A DNA stretch of 40,205 bases from Pseudomonadota bacterium (GCA_016845525.1 JAERSQ010000120.1:1-40205), one strand, 5' to 3'; shown: positions 24,701-34,009, counted from the stretch's first letter. Notes: a model not told the origin generated them from the letters alone. Numbers and translations: made by a program.

Positions 24701-25164
24701 GCATCCTGGAATACGGCTGGTATCTTGATCTTGAGGCCGGCGAACGGGTGGTGTCGAACTACCTCATCCGAGGCGGTATCGTTTACTTCAATACCCAGAT
24801 TCCGGATGACCGCCCTTGCGCGTTTGGGGGCAGCGGCTGGCTCATGTCGGTCAAGGCAAGCAACGGCTCCAACCCGGATGCGGATTCGCCGCAGTTTGAT
24901 CTCAATGATGACGGTGAGGTGCTCCTCACCGGGGACACGGTTTCGTACGATGGCTCGGATTATGCGCCAGCCGGAGAGAAATTCTCTTCCAGCAAGGGAC
25001 TGCCGGCGGCCCCCGCCATCATTGGCGACAAACGCTACACCACCGGCACACAGACAGCACAACACCCGGGAGAAGAAGGCACCCAGATGGATGTGAGCAC
25101 GATTGCTACTATTGATGCTACTGTTACCGGGCGCATGTCCTGGGATCAGCTGAAACCCGAATAA
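21775..25164 (+). CDS. pilY1: PilY1 type IV pilus tip adhesin
   Basis: This 1,129-residue exported protein has a signal peptide (to about residue 27), a von Willebrand A-like domain with an intact metal site D52-D-S-G-S56, an aromatic-rich region, and the PilY1 C-terminal beta-propeller. The propeller has [40 protein letters not shown] and a calcium loop, DLDADGVADRVYAG. It ends in TVTGRMSWDQLKPE. PilY1 sits at the pilus tip, promotes assembly against PilT retraction and takes part in adhesion and surface sensing. It follows pilX closely in the operon. A second, shorter homologue is encoded at 25727. Confidence 0.88.
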   Translation: MDLLHQTLKAALIGISVTFVTSLPANAGVTTPAQVPLFVGGITKANVMLLLDDSGSMEAIAPGAPFDSDITYSCPAATTLNSASVGILYAEYRLWDGYAQFYWYQPDMSFGGWGEWGDLNYYASDPQYCFDPGQTYSAYLEGFAAEYSGNYLNWYFGPYDGGNPFGSGATRKPAAINRIEAAQLAAHQLLDSMSNVRVGVAGFNGGLGARIHHGVADLATHETAIRAAIDDLTASNWTPLAEALHDIGRYFTGFAGTINPGNQESACSVNGQYDGSLTLHPGGPASTKDDDTIFHDTPALSAGVSGHSPICYWCQKNFVVLLTDGEPYYDNNISADSGLRDYDGDCAEGDCGAYDRKSDREYGTSGSDYLDDVAQALYELDLRPDIDDLDGESATNNVVTYTVGFAIDHPLLSDTAEQSGGLYFTADSTEDLNQAFADIARDITDQIGAAAGAGFSSSAIEADSMLFLTQFNSSDWSGDLLAFDLAEDGSVSTFAKWSAKETFTDTFFDDPTTASRIAYSWNPILASGVLMKNTLDVADLLADYQTDPDGTSEAPATDQATARLAYLLGSRNQESSASLYDFRSRNADSILGDIVHSKPVFVGDAQLGWPDTGAFDYGGGKHYSDFKSAVAGRSGTVYAGGNDGALHGFDADTGVEVLAYYPAHLAKTDLESGYHYLTDPDYSHRYFVDGSPVVGDAFIKGAGSSSAAWRTVLLGTDRAGGRGLFALDVTDPDDFTDTSIKAAQTVLWEFSHADDANLGYTFSEPTIALLNNGKWAAIVGNGYGNTGNGHAELFVLYLDGGLDGSWTYGSDYLRISTASGSPSDPDGLSTPSVIDLDADGVADRVYAGSLHGGLWTFDLSGASSASWGIAHGGQPLVHAINPAGDPQPITTKPQVIRHPSVSDGPDPNVMVLFGTGQYLVETDKASTDTQSFYGVWDRGIGNRLRAHLQAQSLLSGTAASVRLISENDVNYSTDGGILEYGWYLDLEAGERVVSNYLIRGGIVYFNTQIPDDRPCAFGGSGWLMSVKASNGSNPDADSPQFDLNDDGEVLLTGDTVSYDGSDYAPAGEKFSSSKGLPAAPAIIGDKRYTTGTQTAQHPGEEGTQMDVSTIATIDATVTGRMSWDQLKPE

Positions 25165-25262
25165 TCCACTCTGCCAGTGCCTCCGGCCATGTCGGCAAGC
25201 CCGGCCGTTTTCACACACCGGGACGGGGTGGTTTATCATCTACCGCCCCCGGGATGAGGTAT

Positions 25263-25727
25263 ATGAAGCGACTGATCATCTCTGTCACGGTCTGCCTGTT
25301 CTGCACCAGCATCGGCTGGGCGCAATCGGGCGCCCCCGGGCGCGTTACCGTCACTGCGGCACGTATCGGCGCCAATCTGCTGCTGACCGCCGACATTCCC
25401 GCTGCCGCAGTGGCTGCAACGGCGAGCGCCGCCAATACCCGACTCCAAGCGTTAAGCGTTGCGCTGCGTGACGTGTCTCGCGCATTTTTACTTCCCGAGG
25501 CTGCCGGCTGCGAAGTCAGTGAAGCCGATGTGATCCGGCACTTGGGGAACGCAGGCGCCGGACCAGGGATCAGTGCCGGTTGGGAATTTATCTGCACCAA
25601 TGCAGGCGTCATCGACACCATCGGTGTCACGCTGTTTTCCGAGATCCCGGTTGAGTCCATGGACGGTTTTGCCTTTCCGGACAGACAGCAGGTGATCTTC
25701 GCGGATAACCCGGTGCTGGCACTGTGA
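25263..25727 (+). CDS. DUF2796/ZrgA-like exported protein without a His-rich segment
   Basis: This 154-residue protein has a Sec signal peptide (MKRLIISVTVCLFCTSIGWAQ) and a C-terminal half resembling the DUF2796 (ZrgA-like) family. It has FLLPEAAGCEVSEADV, a second Cys in WEFICTN, and the LFSEIPVESMDGFAFPDRQQVIF ending. Family members linked to zinc uptake carry His-rich stretches, but none is present here, so metal binding is doubtful. The likeness is weak and based on reading. The start at 25263 is chosen over 25254 because GATGAGGT then acts as the ribosome site. It sits between two pilY1-type genes and overlaps the second (TGATG), so a role with the pilus adhesins is likely but unproven. 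Confidence 0.55.
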   Translation: MKRLIISVTVCLFCTSIGWAQSGAPGRVTVTAARIGANLLLTADIPAAAVAATASAANTRLQALSVALRDVSRAFLLPEAAGCEVSEADVIRHLGNAGAGPGISAGWEFICTNAGVIDTIGVTLFSEIPVESMDGFAFPDRQQVIFADNPVLAL

Positions 25728-28700
25728 TGCGTTTTTTTTCATCCAGCCCCCTGAAGGCGGTTGCCCGGCTGTCAATCGCGCTCGGCCTGCTCATCTCATC
25801 GGCGATAGTGCAGGCGCAGTCGATGTCCGATGCCGGTTCCTGCCGTGCTGACGTGGTCTTTCTGATGGACAACACCGGCAGCATGGGCGGGCCGATCACC
25901 AACACCAAACGCAATGCCTCAACCATTTTGGACGCCATCTCGGGAGGCGATGCGCGCTTTGCCGGTATTGATACCCGGTACGCGGTGGCCACTTACTGGG
26001 GTGATCCCCGTGAGTACATGTCGGGGCCATGGTTCTGTGCTCGAGAAACCTGCCCCTGGTCCTGGTGCAAGCGCTACTGGTGCGAAGGAGGCCGATGGCC
26101 ACATTATTGTAGGCGCTGGGGATACTGCGGCAGCTCGGACCCCACAACCGCCGCACGCAAAGCATTCAAAATCAATCAGGCACTCACCGACTCCAAGAGC
26201 CTCGTGCAGCGGGGCATGAACGAGTGGCGCCCGTGCAGCAGTCCGGGCGGGTGCGGCGGCGACTGGGCCGAGGCCAACTTTTTTGCCCTGCACCAACTCG
26301 CCACGGGCGGAGGCCAAACCGACGGCAAGTGTATTGATCCTCTTGGCGCCCACGATGGCAAACCCTCTGCCGGAACGTGCTCGGACGAAGGCTTTGCGAG
26401 CGGCTATGACGTCGACTGGCGTGACGACGCGGGCCGGATCATCCTCTGGTTCGGAGATGCCTGTTCCTGGAGTACCACTGTTGACAAGAGCGAGGTCACC
26501 GCTGCCCTGCTGGCCAACAACGTCATCGTGGCCGGAATCAATACCTATAACAAAGATCGCGGGATTGATTACCGAAGCAATACCGCGACCGGCTCCTGTG
26601 TGTTCGGCTCGGGTGCGCCCGATGGCCAGGCTTCTGTAGTCACCAACGCAACCAAGGGCACGCTGACGAATAATGTCCGCGGGACCAGTGCCACGGTCAA
26701 CGCGGTCCTTGAGGCGGTCGCGGGCGGTATCGCCCAGTCGGGCTCTGCTGCTGCGGTCTCCTTCAGCACCGGTTCGCTGACGGAAGGCAGCCAGCTTTAC
26801 CAGAGCAAGTTCAACGCCAAGGACTGGTCCGGAGATCTCATCGCGTACGAATTGGACAGTGACGGTTCTCTGGGCAGCCAGGCCTGGAGCGCCGCGAGGA
26901 AACTTGATGCGACGGGGCATGGCAGCCGCGTCATGATGACCTTAGGCTCTAAAAAAGGCGCCTCTGTCGGGGTGCCCTTCCGCTGGGGCCTGATTACATC
27001 AGCCCAGCAGCATGATCTTCGAACGGAGCCCAACGGCTCGCGCGGCAACGTCTCGAAAGGCACGGCACGACTCGAATACTTGAGGGGTAACCGCGCCCAC
27101 GAGGGCAAGGGCTTTGGCTTTCGTGTTCGGGGCAGCGCCCTGGGAGATATCTGGCACTCGAGCGCAGTTTATGTGGGCAAACCCGGCCAGTCGTGGCCGG
27201 ACAGCGGTGGCGGTTTTCCCGACGGCGCCAACAAGTATTCGGTTTATGCCTCTGCAACAAGCGGCCGTACGCCGGTGGTGTATGTGGGAGCCAATGATGG
27301 ATTTCTGCACGGGTTTCGTGCGAGCGACGGTAAGGAAGTACTCGCGTATGCCCCCAGCACGCTCTTCAGCACCAGCATCAGTGCCGGCTATCACCGCCTG
27401 AGCGATCCCAACTTCAATCACAACAATCTTTATGTTGACGGTACCCCTACCGTCAGCGATGCCTTTTTTTCAGGCCCCAATACCAAAACCCCGACCTGGC
27501 GCACGGTGCTTGCCGGGACGCTGGGCGGCGGTGGGCGCGGTCTGTTTGCACTGGACGTGACAGATCCCTCCACGTTTCGTGAGAGCAACGCTGCAAAGAC
27601 AGTCCTCTGGGAATTTACCAATGCGACTGACGCCCATCTTGGTTATACCTACAGCCGGCCCACGATCGCGCTCATGAACAACGGGCGCTGGGCGTTGATC
27701 ACAGGCAACGGCCTTGAAGACACCGCCACCGACAGCACAGGGGGCGAAGCACAGCTCTTTATTATTTATCTGGACGGCGGCCTCGACGGCGCCTGGACCT
27801 ACGGCGATGATTACCTGCGCATCCCGACTGGCTCAGGCTCGACCACCAGCCGTAATGGGCTTTTCAGTCCGGCCGTGGTGGATCTCGACCGCAACGGCAC
27901 AGCAGACCGTATCTATGCGGGAGATCTTAATGGCAGCCTCTGGGCCTTTGATGTTTCCAACAGTATCGATACCAAGTGGAGTCTCGCACACGGCAAGCAA
28001 GCCTTTTTCAGCGGCAGTGCCGGCCAGTCGATCACGACCAAACCCACCGTGATCCGTCATCCGACGGTCACCGACGGCAGCGCGCCCAACCTGATGCTGC
28101 TGTTCGGGACCGGCCGATTCCTCGCCGACGGCGATAAAACCCACAGCAGCACGCAGTCTTTTTACGGTGTCTGGGACAACGGTACCGGCGCCCTCACCCG
28201 ATCTAATCTCGCCAGCCAGACTTTTCTGCTGAACGACGCCAGCAAACGCGCCCGGGTGCTCGATCCTTACCTCAAAATACAGTATGAAAAAATGACGGGC
28301 CGGCAGTATGGCTGGTACATCGACCTGCCTGCTAAGGGCGAAAGAGTCGTTTCCGAGGCGCTGGTGCGGGGCAAGATCGTCTATTTCAACAGCATCATTC
28401 CGGATGTCAGCGTCTGCGCCTCCGGCGGCAGCGGATGGGAAATGTCCGTCAAAACCGAAAATGGCGGCAGCCCGGATGCGCCGGTTTTCGACTTCAATGA
28501 AGACGGCGTCATTACCGTCAGCGGTGATACCACCAGCATAAGCGGACGAACCGGATCAACCGGCGAAGAGCAAACTGCCTATGCCGGGAAGAAACTGGAA
28601 GATGAAAAGGGCATGCCGGCGGGCCCCTCGATTATCGGCAATCGCCGCTTTACTCCCGGCAGCGCCACCGATGAAGGGGCCGAGATGGAAGAGACTCTGC

Positions 28701-28762
28701 TGATCACCAGCGAAACCGCCGTCACCGGGCGGCTTTCATGGGAACAACTCTTCCCGGATTAA
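25727..28762 (+). CDS. Second PilY1-type adhesin with a Cys/Trp-rich insert
   Basis: This 1,011-residue homologue of the preceding PilY1 has a signal peptide to about residue 31, then a von Willebrand A-like domain with the metal motif D48-N-T-G-S52. Between residues 102 and 134 it carries an insert with six Cys (104, 109, 114, 119, 128, 134) and six Trp. The C-terminal propeller matches the first copy: [32 protein letters not shown], calcium loop [14 protein letters not shown], and the end [14 protein letters not shown]. It probably provides an alternative pilus tip adhesin. Translation is coupled to the DUF2796-like gene by a TGATG overlap. Confidence 0.82.
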   Translation: MRFFSSSPLKAVARLSIALGLLISSAIVQAQSMSDAGSCRADVVFLMDNTGSMGGPITNTKRNASTILDAISGGDARFAGIDTRYAVATYWGDPREYMSGPWFCARETCPWSWCKRYWCEGGRWPHYCRRWGYCGSSDPTTAARKAFKINQALTDSKSLVQRGMNEWRPCSSPGGCGGDWAEANFFALHQLATGGGQTDGKCIDPLGAHDGKPSAGTCSDEGFASGYDVDWRDDAGRIILWFGDACSWSTTVDKSEVTAALLANNVIVAGINTYNKDRGIDYRSNTATGSCVFGSGAPDGQASVVTNATKGTLTNNVRGTSATVNAVLEAVAGGIAQSGSAAAVSFSTGSLTEGSQLYQSKFNAKDWSGDLIAYELDSDGSLGSQAWSAARKLDATGHGSRVMMTLGSKKGASVGVPFRWGLITSAQQHDLRTEPNGSRGNVSKGTARLEYLRGNRAHEGKGFGFRVRGSALGDIWHSSAVYVGKPGQSWPDSGGGFPDGANKYSVYASATSGRTPVVYVGANDGFLHGFRASDGKEVLAYAPSTLFSTSISAGYHRLSDPNFNHNNLYVDGTPTVSDAFFSGPNTKTPTWRTVLAGTLGGGGRGLFALDVTDPSTFRESNAAKTVLWEFTNATDAHLGYTYSRPTIALMNNGRWALITGNGLEDTATDSTGGEAQLFIIYLDGGLDGAWTYGDDYLRIPTGSGSTTSRNGLFSPAVVDLDRNGTADRIYAGDLNGSLWAFDVSNSIDTKWSLAHGKQAFFSGSAGQSITTKPTVIRHPTVTDGSAPNLMLLFGTGRFLADGDKTHSSTQSFYGVWDNGTGALTRSNLASQTFLLNDASKRARVLDPYLKIQYEKMTGRQYGWYIDLPAKGERVVSEALVRGKIVYFNSIIPDVSVCASGGSGWEMSVKTENGGSPDAPVFDFNEDGVITVSGDTTSISGRTGSTGEEQTAYAGKKLEDEKGMPAGPSIIGNRRFTPGSATDEGAEMEETLLITSETAVTGRLSWEQLFPD

Positions 28763-28806
28763 CCCCCGGATCGATTACACTGTTTAGTCAGAATCTTGGT
28801 GCTGCC

Positions 28807-29226
28807 ATGCAAAAAAAACAAAAAGGTTTTACCCTGATTGAGCTGATGATCGTAATTGCGATCATCGGCATCCTCGCGGCAATTGCGGTTCCGCAATACA
28901 CGGATTACGTCACGCGCAGCCGCCGCGCGGATGGCCAGAGTACACTCCTGCAAGTGGCCCAGGAACTCGAACGCTGCTACACGCAGTTTTCAGCCTATAA
29001 CAATGCGAGTTGTGCAGTGGTGGGTGCCGGCGGGGTCAGCCAGACTTCTCCAGAGGGTTACTATGTGGTTGCCGCGAGCGGCGGCGCGCTGTCCGCGAGC
29101 GGCTTTACCCTCACTGCGACACCCCAGGGCGCCCAAGCCACTGATGACAGTGACTGTACGACCCTGACATTGACCCATCTTGGGGTTCAGGGAGCCACAG
29201 GTGCCGATACCGACAGTTGCTGGTGA
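28807..29226 (+). CDS. pilE: Type IV pilin (PilE/PilA-like)
   Basis: This 139-residue prepilin has a six-residue basic leader (MQKKQKG) and a textbook N-terminal helix, [28 protein letters not shown], with Glu5. Next are [33 protein letters not shown] and a C-terminal disulfide-type pair (DSDC, DSCW). In this operon order (after pilY1) the gene is usually called pilE. It could be a minor subunit or the major pilin; no second pilA is in the window. The start at 28807 is the only one that gives a short basic leader. I see no sigma54 promoter in the 44-base gap, so it is probably transcribed with the operon. Confidence 0.87.
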   Translation: MQKKQKGFTLIELMIVIAIIGILAAIAVPQYTDYVTRSRRADGQSTLLQVAQELERCYTQFSAYNNASCAVVGAGGVSQTSPEGYYVVAASGGALSASGFTLTATPQGAQATDDSDCTTLTLTHLGVQGATGADTDSCW

Positions 29227-29356
29227 CGGAACCGCAGGTCCGGTCACGTGCCTGCGTAAACCCAACTGAGAGTGTCATCCAGGGAATACGCCGCGCAGAA
29301 ACCGCCTTTGAAAATAATTCGTGCCTGAGCGGCATTCACTACGCCAGGAAGTTGCC

Positions 29357-30223
29357 ATGCCGGAACATCCCATTGATCCTGCGTCGCTTGTTGATATTGC
29401 ACGCTACCCGCTGGATAACCCTCAAGACGATCGGTACTGCAAGGCGCTTTCATTGATCCGGGCCCGGCTTGAGCAAGACGGATGCGCCGTGATCCCCGGC
29501 TTTTTAAGTTCCCGCGGACTGTCTCATTTACTCGATGAAGCACAGGAACGCCGGGCACTCGCGTACTTTTCTGCCAACAAAAAAACCAACGTGTATTTCT
29601 CTTCGGACGATGCGTCGCTCGCCGAAGACCACCCCAGGCGCATCTTTCTCGAACGAACCAACGGCTTCATCACGAGTGACTGCTACGATGACTCTACTGC
29701 CAGCCGTGCCCTCTATTACTGGCCCGCATTGATGAAATTTATTCAGGACTGCCTCGGCAAGGACCAGCTGTATATCTATGACGACCCGGTTTCAAACATG
29801 ATCGTTAATGTGCTGACGCCGGGCAGTCAGTTCAATTGGCATTTTGACACCAACGAGTTCACGATCACCATGCTGCTCAAAAGCGCGGCCAGCGGCGGGC
29901 ATTTTGAATATGCCCCGAATCTTAGAAATGCAGAAGATGAGTGCTACGAGGACGTGCGGGCGGTGCTCTCGGGTGACGCCCGGCAGGTGACCCGCCTCAA
30001 GCTCGCGCCGGGCGACCTACAACTTTTTCTCGGGCGGTTTTCCCTGCACCGGGTCACCAAAAACACCGGCCCTTCCGACCGGCTGCTCCTGATCATGTCC
30101 TTTGCGGAAAAGCCCGGGATGATCGGCAGTGTCGAACGCACCCGCGAGCTTTACGGTAAAGTTACCGACGCGCATCTTGAAGCCCAGGCACAACGCGTGC
30201 GCGCCGACAGCCTGATGGACTGA
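29357..30223 (+). CDS. 2-oxoglutarate/Fe(II) oxygenase-like protein
   Basis: This 288-residue protein has a double-stranded beta-helix metal triad: His162 and Asp164 in NWHFDTNEFTITMLLK, and the distal His231 in RFSLHRVTKN. An Arg eleven residues further on (PSDRLLLIM) is suited to hold the 2-oxoglutarate carboxylate. LKLAPGDLQLFLGRFSLHRVT is typical of the family. N-terminal DGCAVIPGFLSSRGLSHLLDEA resembles phytanoyl-CoA dioxygenase-like enzymes. The substrate is unknown. The start at 29357 has AGGAAG seven bases upstream. It is followed 20 bases later by a VOC-family gene, and the two probably form an operon. Confidence 0.75.
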   Translation: MPEHPIDPASLVDIARYPLDNPQDDRYCKALSLIRARLEQDGCAVIPGFLSSRGLSHLLDEAQERRALAYFSANKKTNVYFSSDDASLAEDHPRRIFLERTNGFITSDCYDDSTASRALYYWPALMKFIQDCLGKDQLYIYDDPVSNMIVNVLTPGSQFNWHFDTNEFTITMLLKSAASGGHFEYAPNLRNAEDECYEDVRAVLSGDARQVTRLKLAPGDLQLFLGRFSLHRVTKNTGPSDRLLLIMSFAEKPGMIGSVERTRELYGKVTDAHLEAQAQRVRADSLMD

Positions 30224-30243
30224 GGCCTCTGAAAGCCAGACTG

Positions 30244-30729
30244 ATGATTAAGGGACTGCACCACAACGCCTACCGCTGTCGCGACTCAGAAGAGACGCGC
30301 GCCTTCTACGAAGATTTTCTGGGCCTGCCTTTTGCGGGCGCGCTGGAAATCAGCACCACCCAGACCGGGCGCGAGACCCACGTGCTGCACACCTTCTTTC
30401 AGATGGACGATGGTTCGTTTCTTGCTTTCTTTGATGACCCCGACACCCCTTTTGATTTCAAGGCGCAACGTGATTTTGATCTGCACATTGCGCTTGAGGT
30501 CGATCATCAACACCTTCAACCCATGCTCGAGCGCGGTCGCGAGGCGGGCATTGAATCCCGGGGCATCTCAGATCACGGCTTCATCGACTCGATCTACTTT
30601 CGCGATCCGAACGGCTACGTGATTGAACTGACCGCCAGGCGCCCCGGTGAGGAAGACAACGTAGGGGACGACGGTGACCCGCGCGATATTCTGACCAAGT
30701 GGACGCGCGATAAGACAGCGCGTCAGTAA
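30244..30729 (+). CDS. VOC-family (glyoxalase/dioxygenase fold) protein
   Basis: This 161-residue protein shows the two-repeat VOC metal-binding fold. GLHHNAYRCRDSEETRAFYEDFLGLPF opens the first module. FDLHIALEVD opens the second, and YFRDPNGYVIELTARRP provides the terminal Glu ligand. VOC proteins include glyoxalase I, extradiol dioxygenases and methylmalonyl-CoA epimerases; nothing here decides among these. Co-transcription with the upstream oxygenase-like gene is likely given the 20-base gap. A GC-rich hairpin follows the stop codon. Confidence 0.8.
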   Translation: MIKGLHHNAYRCRDSEETRAFYEDFLGLPFAGALEISTTQTGRETHVLHTFFQMDDGSFLAFFDDPDTPFDFKAQRDFDLHIALEVDHQHLQPMLERGREAGIESRGISDHGFIDSIYFRDPNGYVIELTARRPGEEDNVGDDGDPRDILTKWTRDKTARQ

Positions 30730-30733
30730 AACC

Positions 30734-30751
30734 CGCCGGCCCGGCCCGGCG
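30734..30751 (+). terminator. GC-rich hairpin after the VOC gene (weak terminator candidate)
   Basis: CGCCGG (30734-30739) and CCGGCG (30746-30751) make a six-base stem with a six-base loop, five bases after the stop. There is no T-run, so it is at best a partial or factor-assisted terminator. Confidence 0.3.
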
Positions 30752-30888
30752 CCCAGAAGTCCGGGCAATCTGTTCCCAGACGCCGATCATCATCCCGGTA
30801 CGCAACGCCGTCTTTCATTACGAAGTCCAAAGCGTCCACGGCCTCTATCTTTTGAAGTGGATTGGCCCGCACGGCGGGGCGAGATCCC

Positions 30889-30921
30889 CCGTGATGGTCT
30901 CTAAGCGCGGTAGTATCACGG
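30889..30921. repeat. Inverted repeat upstream of the CocE-like gene
   Basis: CCGTGAT (30889-30895) and ATCACGG (30915-30921) are 7-base perfect arms separated by 19 bases, about 50-80 bases before the CocE start codon. The spacing suits a dimeric regulator or an mRNA hairpin. The rest of 30730-30971 holds no convincing gene. Confidence 0.4.
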
Positions 30922-30971
30922 ACCTAAAGATTCAACCAGAAGTCAGTCTCTCGTTCTAAACAGGAGGAAAT

Positions 30972-33008
30972 ATGGACACAGACGACATCAAAGTTGTGCA
31001 CGAATTTCCAAGGGACGTACGGGAGATTGAGAACACCTTTATTCCTCTTGCAGATGGCGTGCAATTGGCGGCTCGGATCTGGATGCCCGAGGATGCCCTT
31101 GAAAGGCCGGTGCCGGCGATTCTTGAATTTCTGCCCTATCGAAAACGCGACGGGACCTCCGAACGCGACGCGCTGACCCATCCTTACTACGCCGGGCATG
31201 GCTATGCCTGTGTACGCGTCGATATGAGAGGGTCCGGCGAATCCGACGGAATCCTGGAGGATGAGTATCTCAAGATAGAGCAGGACAACGCGCTTGAGGT
31301 GCTGGAATGGATTACAGCGCAGCCGTGGTGCTCGGGAAATACCGGCATCATCGGGATTTCCTGGGGCGGCTTTAACGGACTGCAGATTGCCGCCCGCCGC
31401 CCGCCGTCGCTGAAGGCGATTGTGACTATTGCTTCGACGGATGACCGCTACAGCGATGATATTCACTACATGGGCGGTGTGATGATCAATGACAACATGT
31501 CATGGGGCGCCACCATGTTTGCCTTTAACTCACGGCCGCCTGATCCTGCCATCGTGGGCGACCGCTGGCGTGAGCTGTGGATGTCCCGCCTTCAAGCCAA
31601 CGACCCCTGGGCGCTCAATTGGTTGGAACACCAGCGCCGGGATGCCTTCTGGCAGCATGGATCGGTCTGCGAGCAATACGAGGATATCGAGTGCGCGGTT
31701 TATGCCGTGGGCGGCTGGGCTGACGGCTACTCCAATGCTGTCCCGCGCCTGCTGGCCAATCTGAAAAGCCCGTGCAAAGGCCTGGTGGGTCCGTGGGCAC
31801 ACAAGTATCCGCACTTTGCCCGACCAGGGCCGCGCATCGGATTTCTGCAGGACACGCTGCGATGGTGGGACCACTGGCTCAAGGGAGAAAGCACCGGCAT
31901 CATGGACGAACCGCAATACCGGGTCTGGATGCAGGACAGCGCCGAACCACTGCCTTATTACGCTGACCGGCCCGGCCGCTGGGTAGCCGAAAACGCATGG
32001 CCGAGCCCACGGATCAAGAACAGGGAATGGGCTCTCAACCCTCGCGCCCTGTCAGATGCACCGCAGCCCGCGCAATCACTGCTCATTCAAACGCCTCAGC
32101 ACACCGGCGCGCATCAGGGTGAGTGGTGCGCGCATGGGCTTGATCCTGATGGCCCCACGGACCAGCGGGAAGATGACGGCAACTCGTTAGTCTTTGATTC
32201 GGAACCCCTAAACACGCCGCTTGAGATTCTCGGCGCCCCCGTACTGCGACTTCGCCTGTCGTCCGATAAACCCAATGCGTTTATCGTCGCAAGGCTCAAC
32301 GACGTTGCCCCTGATGGGGCCTCCACCCGTGTCACTTACGGCGTGCTGAACCTGACGCACCGCAACGGTCATGAACATCCTGAGCCACTTGTGCCGGGTG
32401 AGCAATACGAGATTCGCCTTCAGTTGAATGATATTGCTCACGCATTCAGTGCCGGACATCGGATCCGAATCAGTCTCTCCAACACCCTCTGGCCGCTGTT
32501 CTGGCCGTCACCCGAAACCGTGGCGCTGACGCTCGAAAGCGGCAGCAGTCATCTGAGTCTCCCGGTGAGGACAGACTGCAGCGGCGATGACGATCTGACT
32601 GCTTTTGAATCCCCCGAAAGTGCAATCCCTCAGTCCGCGGAGGAACTGCGACCCGAATCCTTCTTGCGCGAGATTGAGCGCGATGAGGCGAACGGCATCA
32701 CACGGCTTCGGATCGAGAGCAATACCGGGATGGTGGGCTTGACCGATCTTGGCTGGGAGCACGGCTCCGTATCAAGACAGTTCTACGAGATCACTGACGG
32801 CGAGCCCAACTCGAATAAAGAGCATCTGCACTGGACGATGCGTTTTCGTCGGCCGGACGCGGCGCTGGATATCCGAACCGAAACCCGGTCCACGCTGCAA
32901 TCGACATCAACCGAGTTTCACTTCAGCGCATCGCTGGAGGCATTCGAAGGTGAGGATCGCGTCTACTTCAGCGAATGGGAAAGAAAATTCCCCCGGGATC
33001 TTAATTGA
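30972..33008 (+). CDS. CocE/NonD-family serine hydrolase (peptidase S15-like)
   Basis: This 678-residue cytoplasmic hydrolase has an alpha/beta-hydrolase domain with RGSGESDG (oxyanion region) and the nucleophile elbow GISWGGFNG with Ser near 130. It also has PCKGLVGPWAHKYPHFARPG, which contains the catalytic His region, and a C-terminal jelly-roll (LRLRLSSDKPNAFIVARLNDV). Members hydrolyse esters or X-Pro peptide and amide bonds; cocaine esterase and glutaryl-7-ACA acylase are relatives. The substrate here is unknown. A strong AGGAGG ribosome site lies six bases before the ATG. It converges with the ureohydrolase gene. Confidence 0.87.
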   Translation: MDTDDIKVVHEFPRDVREIENTFIPLADGVQLAARIWMPEDALERPVPAILEFLPYRKRDGTSERDALTHPYYAGHGYACVRVDMRGSGESDGILEDEYLKIEQDNALEVLEWITAQPWCSGNTGIIGISWGGFNGLQIAARRPPSLKAIVTIASTDDRYSDDIHYMGGVMINDNMSWGATMFAFNSRPPDPAIVGDRWRELWMSRLQANDPWALNWLEHQRRDAFWQHGSVCEQYEDIECAVYAVGGWADGYSNAVPRLLANLKSPCKGLVGPWAHKYPHFARPGPRIGFLQDTLRWWDHWLKGESTGIMDEPQYRVWMQDSAEPLPYYADRPGRWVAENAWPSPRIKNREWALNPRALSDAPQPAQSLLIQTPQHTGAHQGEWCAHGLDPDGPTDQREDDGNSLVFDSEPLNTPLEILGAPVLRLRLSSDKPNAFIVARLNDVAPDGASTRVTYGVLNLTHRNGHEHPEPLVPGEQYEIRLQLNDIAHAFSAGHRIRISLSNTLWPLFWPSPETVALTLESGSSHLSLPVRTDCSGDDDLTAFESPESAIPQSAEELRPESFLREIERDEANGITRLRIESNTGMVGLTDLGWEHGSVSRQFYEITDGEPNSNKEHLHWTMRFRRPDAALDIRTETRSTLQSTSTEFHFSASLEAFEGEDRVYFSEWERKFPRDLN

Positions 33009-33034
33009 CGCGCCGGATGCCGGTATTGGACGAT

Positions 33035-33991
33035 TTATCTTTTACCTGCAATCGAATCCGCAATGATGCACAGCATCTCGAACATCAGGTTGGCGACGGT
33101 GACACAGGTGATCCCTGTGGGGTCGTAACAGGGAGACACCTCACTGATATCCGCGCCAATGATGTCCATACCCTGCAGTGAACGCAGGATGACCTGCACA
33201 TCTCTCGGAATCAGGCCGCCGATTTCTGGCACCCCGGTTCCCGGCAGATAGGCCGGGTCCAGGCCGTCGATATCGAGCGAGATGTACACCGGGCCGCCCT
33301 TCAGGACTTCCTGAATCTGTTGGATCGCTGCTGCGCGACCCATCTCTTCATACTCGTCCATTGTGATGATGCTGTAGCCGACGTCATAGCCGTACTGGAT
33401 ATCTTCGGGGGTAAAGCGGCTGCCGCGCATACCCACCTGAATGGCACGCTTGGGATCAATCAATCCTTCTTCATAACCCCGGCGCATGAAAGTCGCATGG
33501 TTCACCTTGTCGCCGCAGATCTCATCCAGCGTATCGGCATGGGCATCAAAATGCAGTATGCCGACCGGCTGATCTACCGCCAGCGCCCGCAGAATGGGCA
33601 GTGGGATGGTGTGGTCACCGCCACAGGCGATCGGCACAATGTTTGCGGCTTTCATCTCGCTGAAAAAATCCCTGATCATGTCGATCGACTTGTCTTTGCT
33701 CATCGGATTCACCGGCGCATCGCCTAAATCCGCCACGTTGCAAATCTCAAAAGGCCGGATGCCGCTGGTCGGATGCACCCGCCGGATCAGTCGGGACATC
33801 TCCCTGACTCCGGCAGGGCCATGCCGTGCCCCGGTGCGGTGGTTAAGGCCCAGATCAAAGGGCACCCCCACGAGACCCACATCCACCTCTTCGATAATCT
33901 CCCGGGTGACGGTGCGCATGAACGTCGCGAGACCCGCGAAGCGGGGCACCACAGAGGGGTCAACAGGTTGATAGTCTTCTCGATTGGTCAT
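33035..33991 (-). CDS. Ureohydrolase (agmatinase/guanidino-acid hydrolase family)
   Basis: This 318-residue enzyme has every binuclear manganese motif of the arginase-agmatinase family: CGGDHT (His127), FDAHADT (Asp149, His151, Asp153) and SLDIDGLDPAYLPGTG, followed by GADISEVSP. Members remove urea from guanidino compounds: agmatine, 4-guanidinobutyrate or 3-guanidinopropionate. The N-terminal RFAGLATFMR and VGLVGVPFDLGLNHRTGARHGP suit the guanidino-acid hydrolase branch, but this is a judgement by eye. It is 18 bases downstream of the SDR gene and divergent from a class III aminotransferase, which could accept the amino acid formed. A GGAG ribosome site lies about 6 bases before the ATG. 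Confidence 0.87.
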   Translation of the reverse strand: MTNREDYQPVDPSVVPRFAGLATFMRTVTREIIEEVDVGLVGVPFDLGLNHRTGARHGPAGVREMSRLIRRVHPTSGIRPFEICNVADLGDAPVNPMSKDKSIDMIRDFFSEMKAANIVPIACGGDHTIPLPILRALAVDQPVGILHFDAHADTLDEICGDKVNHATFMRRGYEEGLIDPKRAIQVGMRGSRFTPEDIQYGYDVGYSIITMDEYEEMGRAAAIQQIQEVLKGGPVYISLDIDGLDPAYLPGTGVPEIGGLIPRDVQVILRSLQGMDIIGADISEVSPCYDPTGITCVTVANLMFEMLCIIADSIAGKR

Positions 33992-34009
33992 GATCTTCTC
34001 CGCTGAACC

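Noticed and set aside
23989-25239. Long minus-strand open frame (416 codons) opposite pilY1
   Set aside because: No recognisable domain. It is an antisense shadow of the GC-rich PilY1 coding frame, whose motifs are clear on the plus strand.
25919-26920. Minus-strand open frame (333 codons) opposite the second PilY1 gene
   Set aside because: Antisense shadow of a gene with clear von Willebrand and propeller motifs; no ribosome site or domain of its own.
30581-30805. Minus-strand small frame overlapping the VOC gene end and the following gap
   Set aside because: No domain, mostly antisense to the VOC gene, and no ribosome site.
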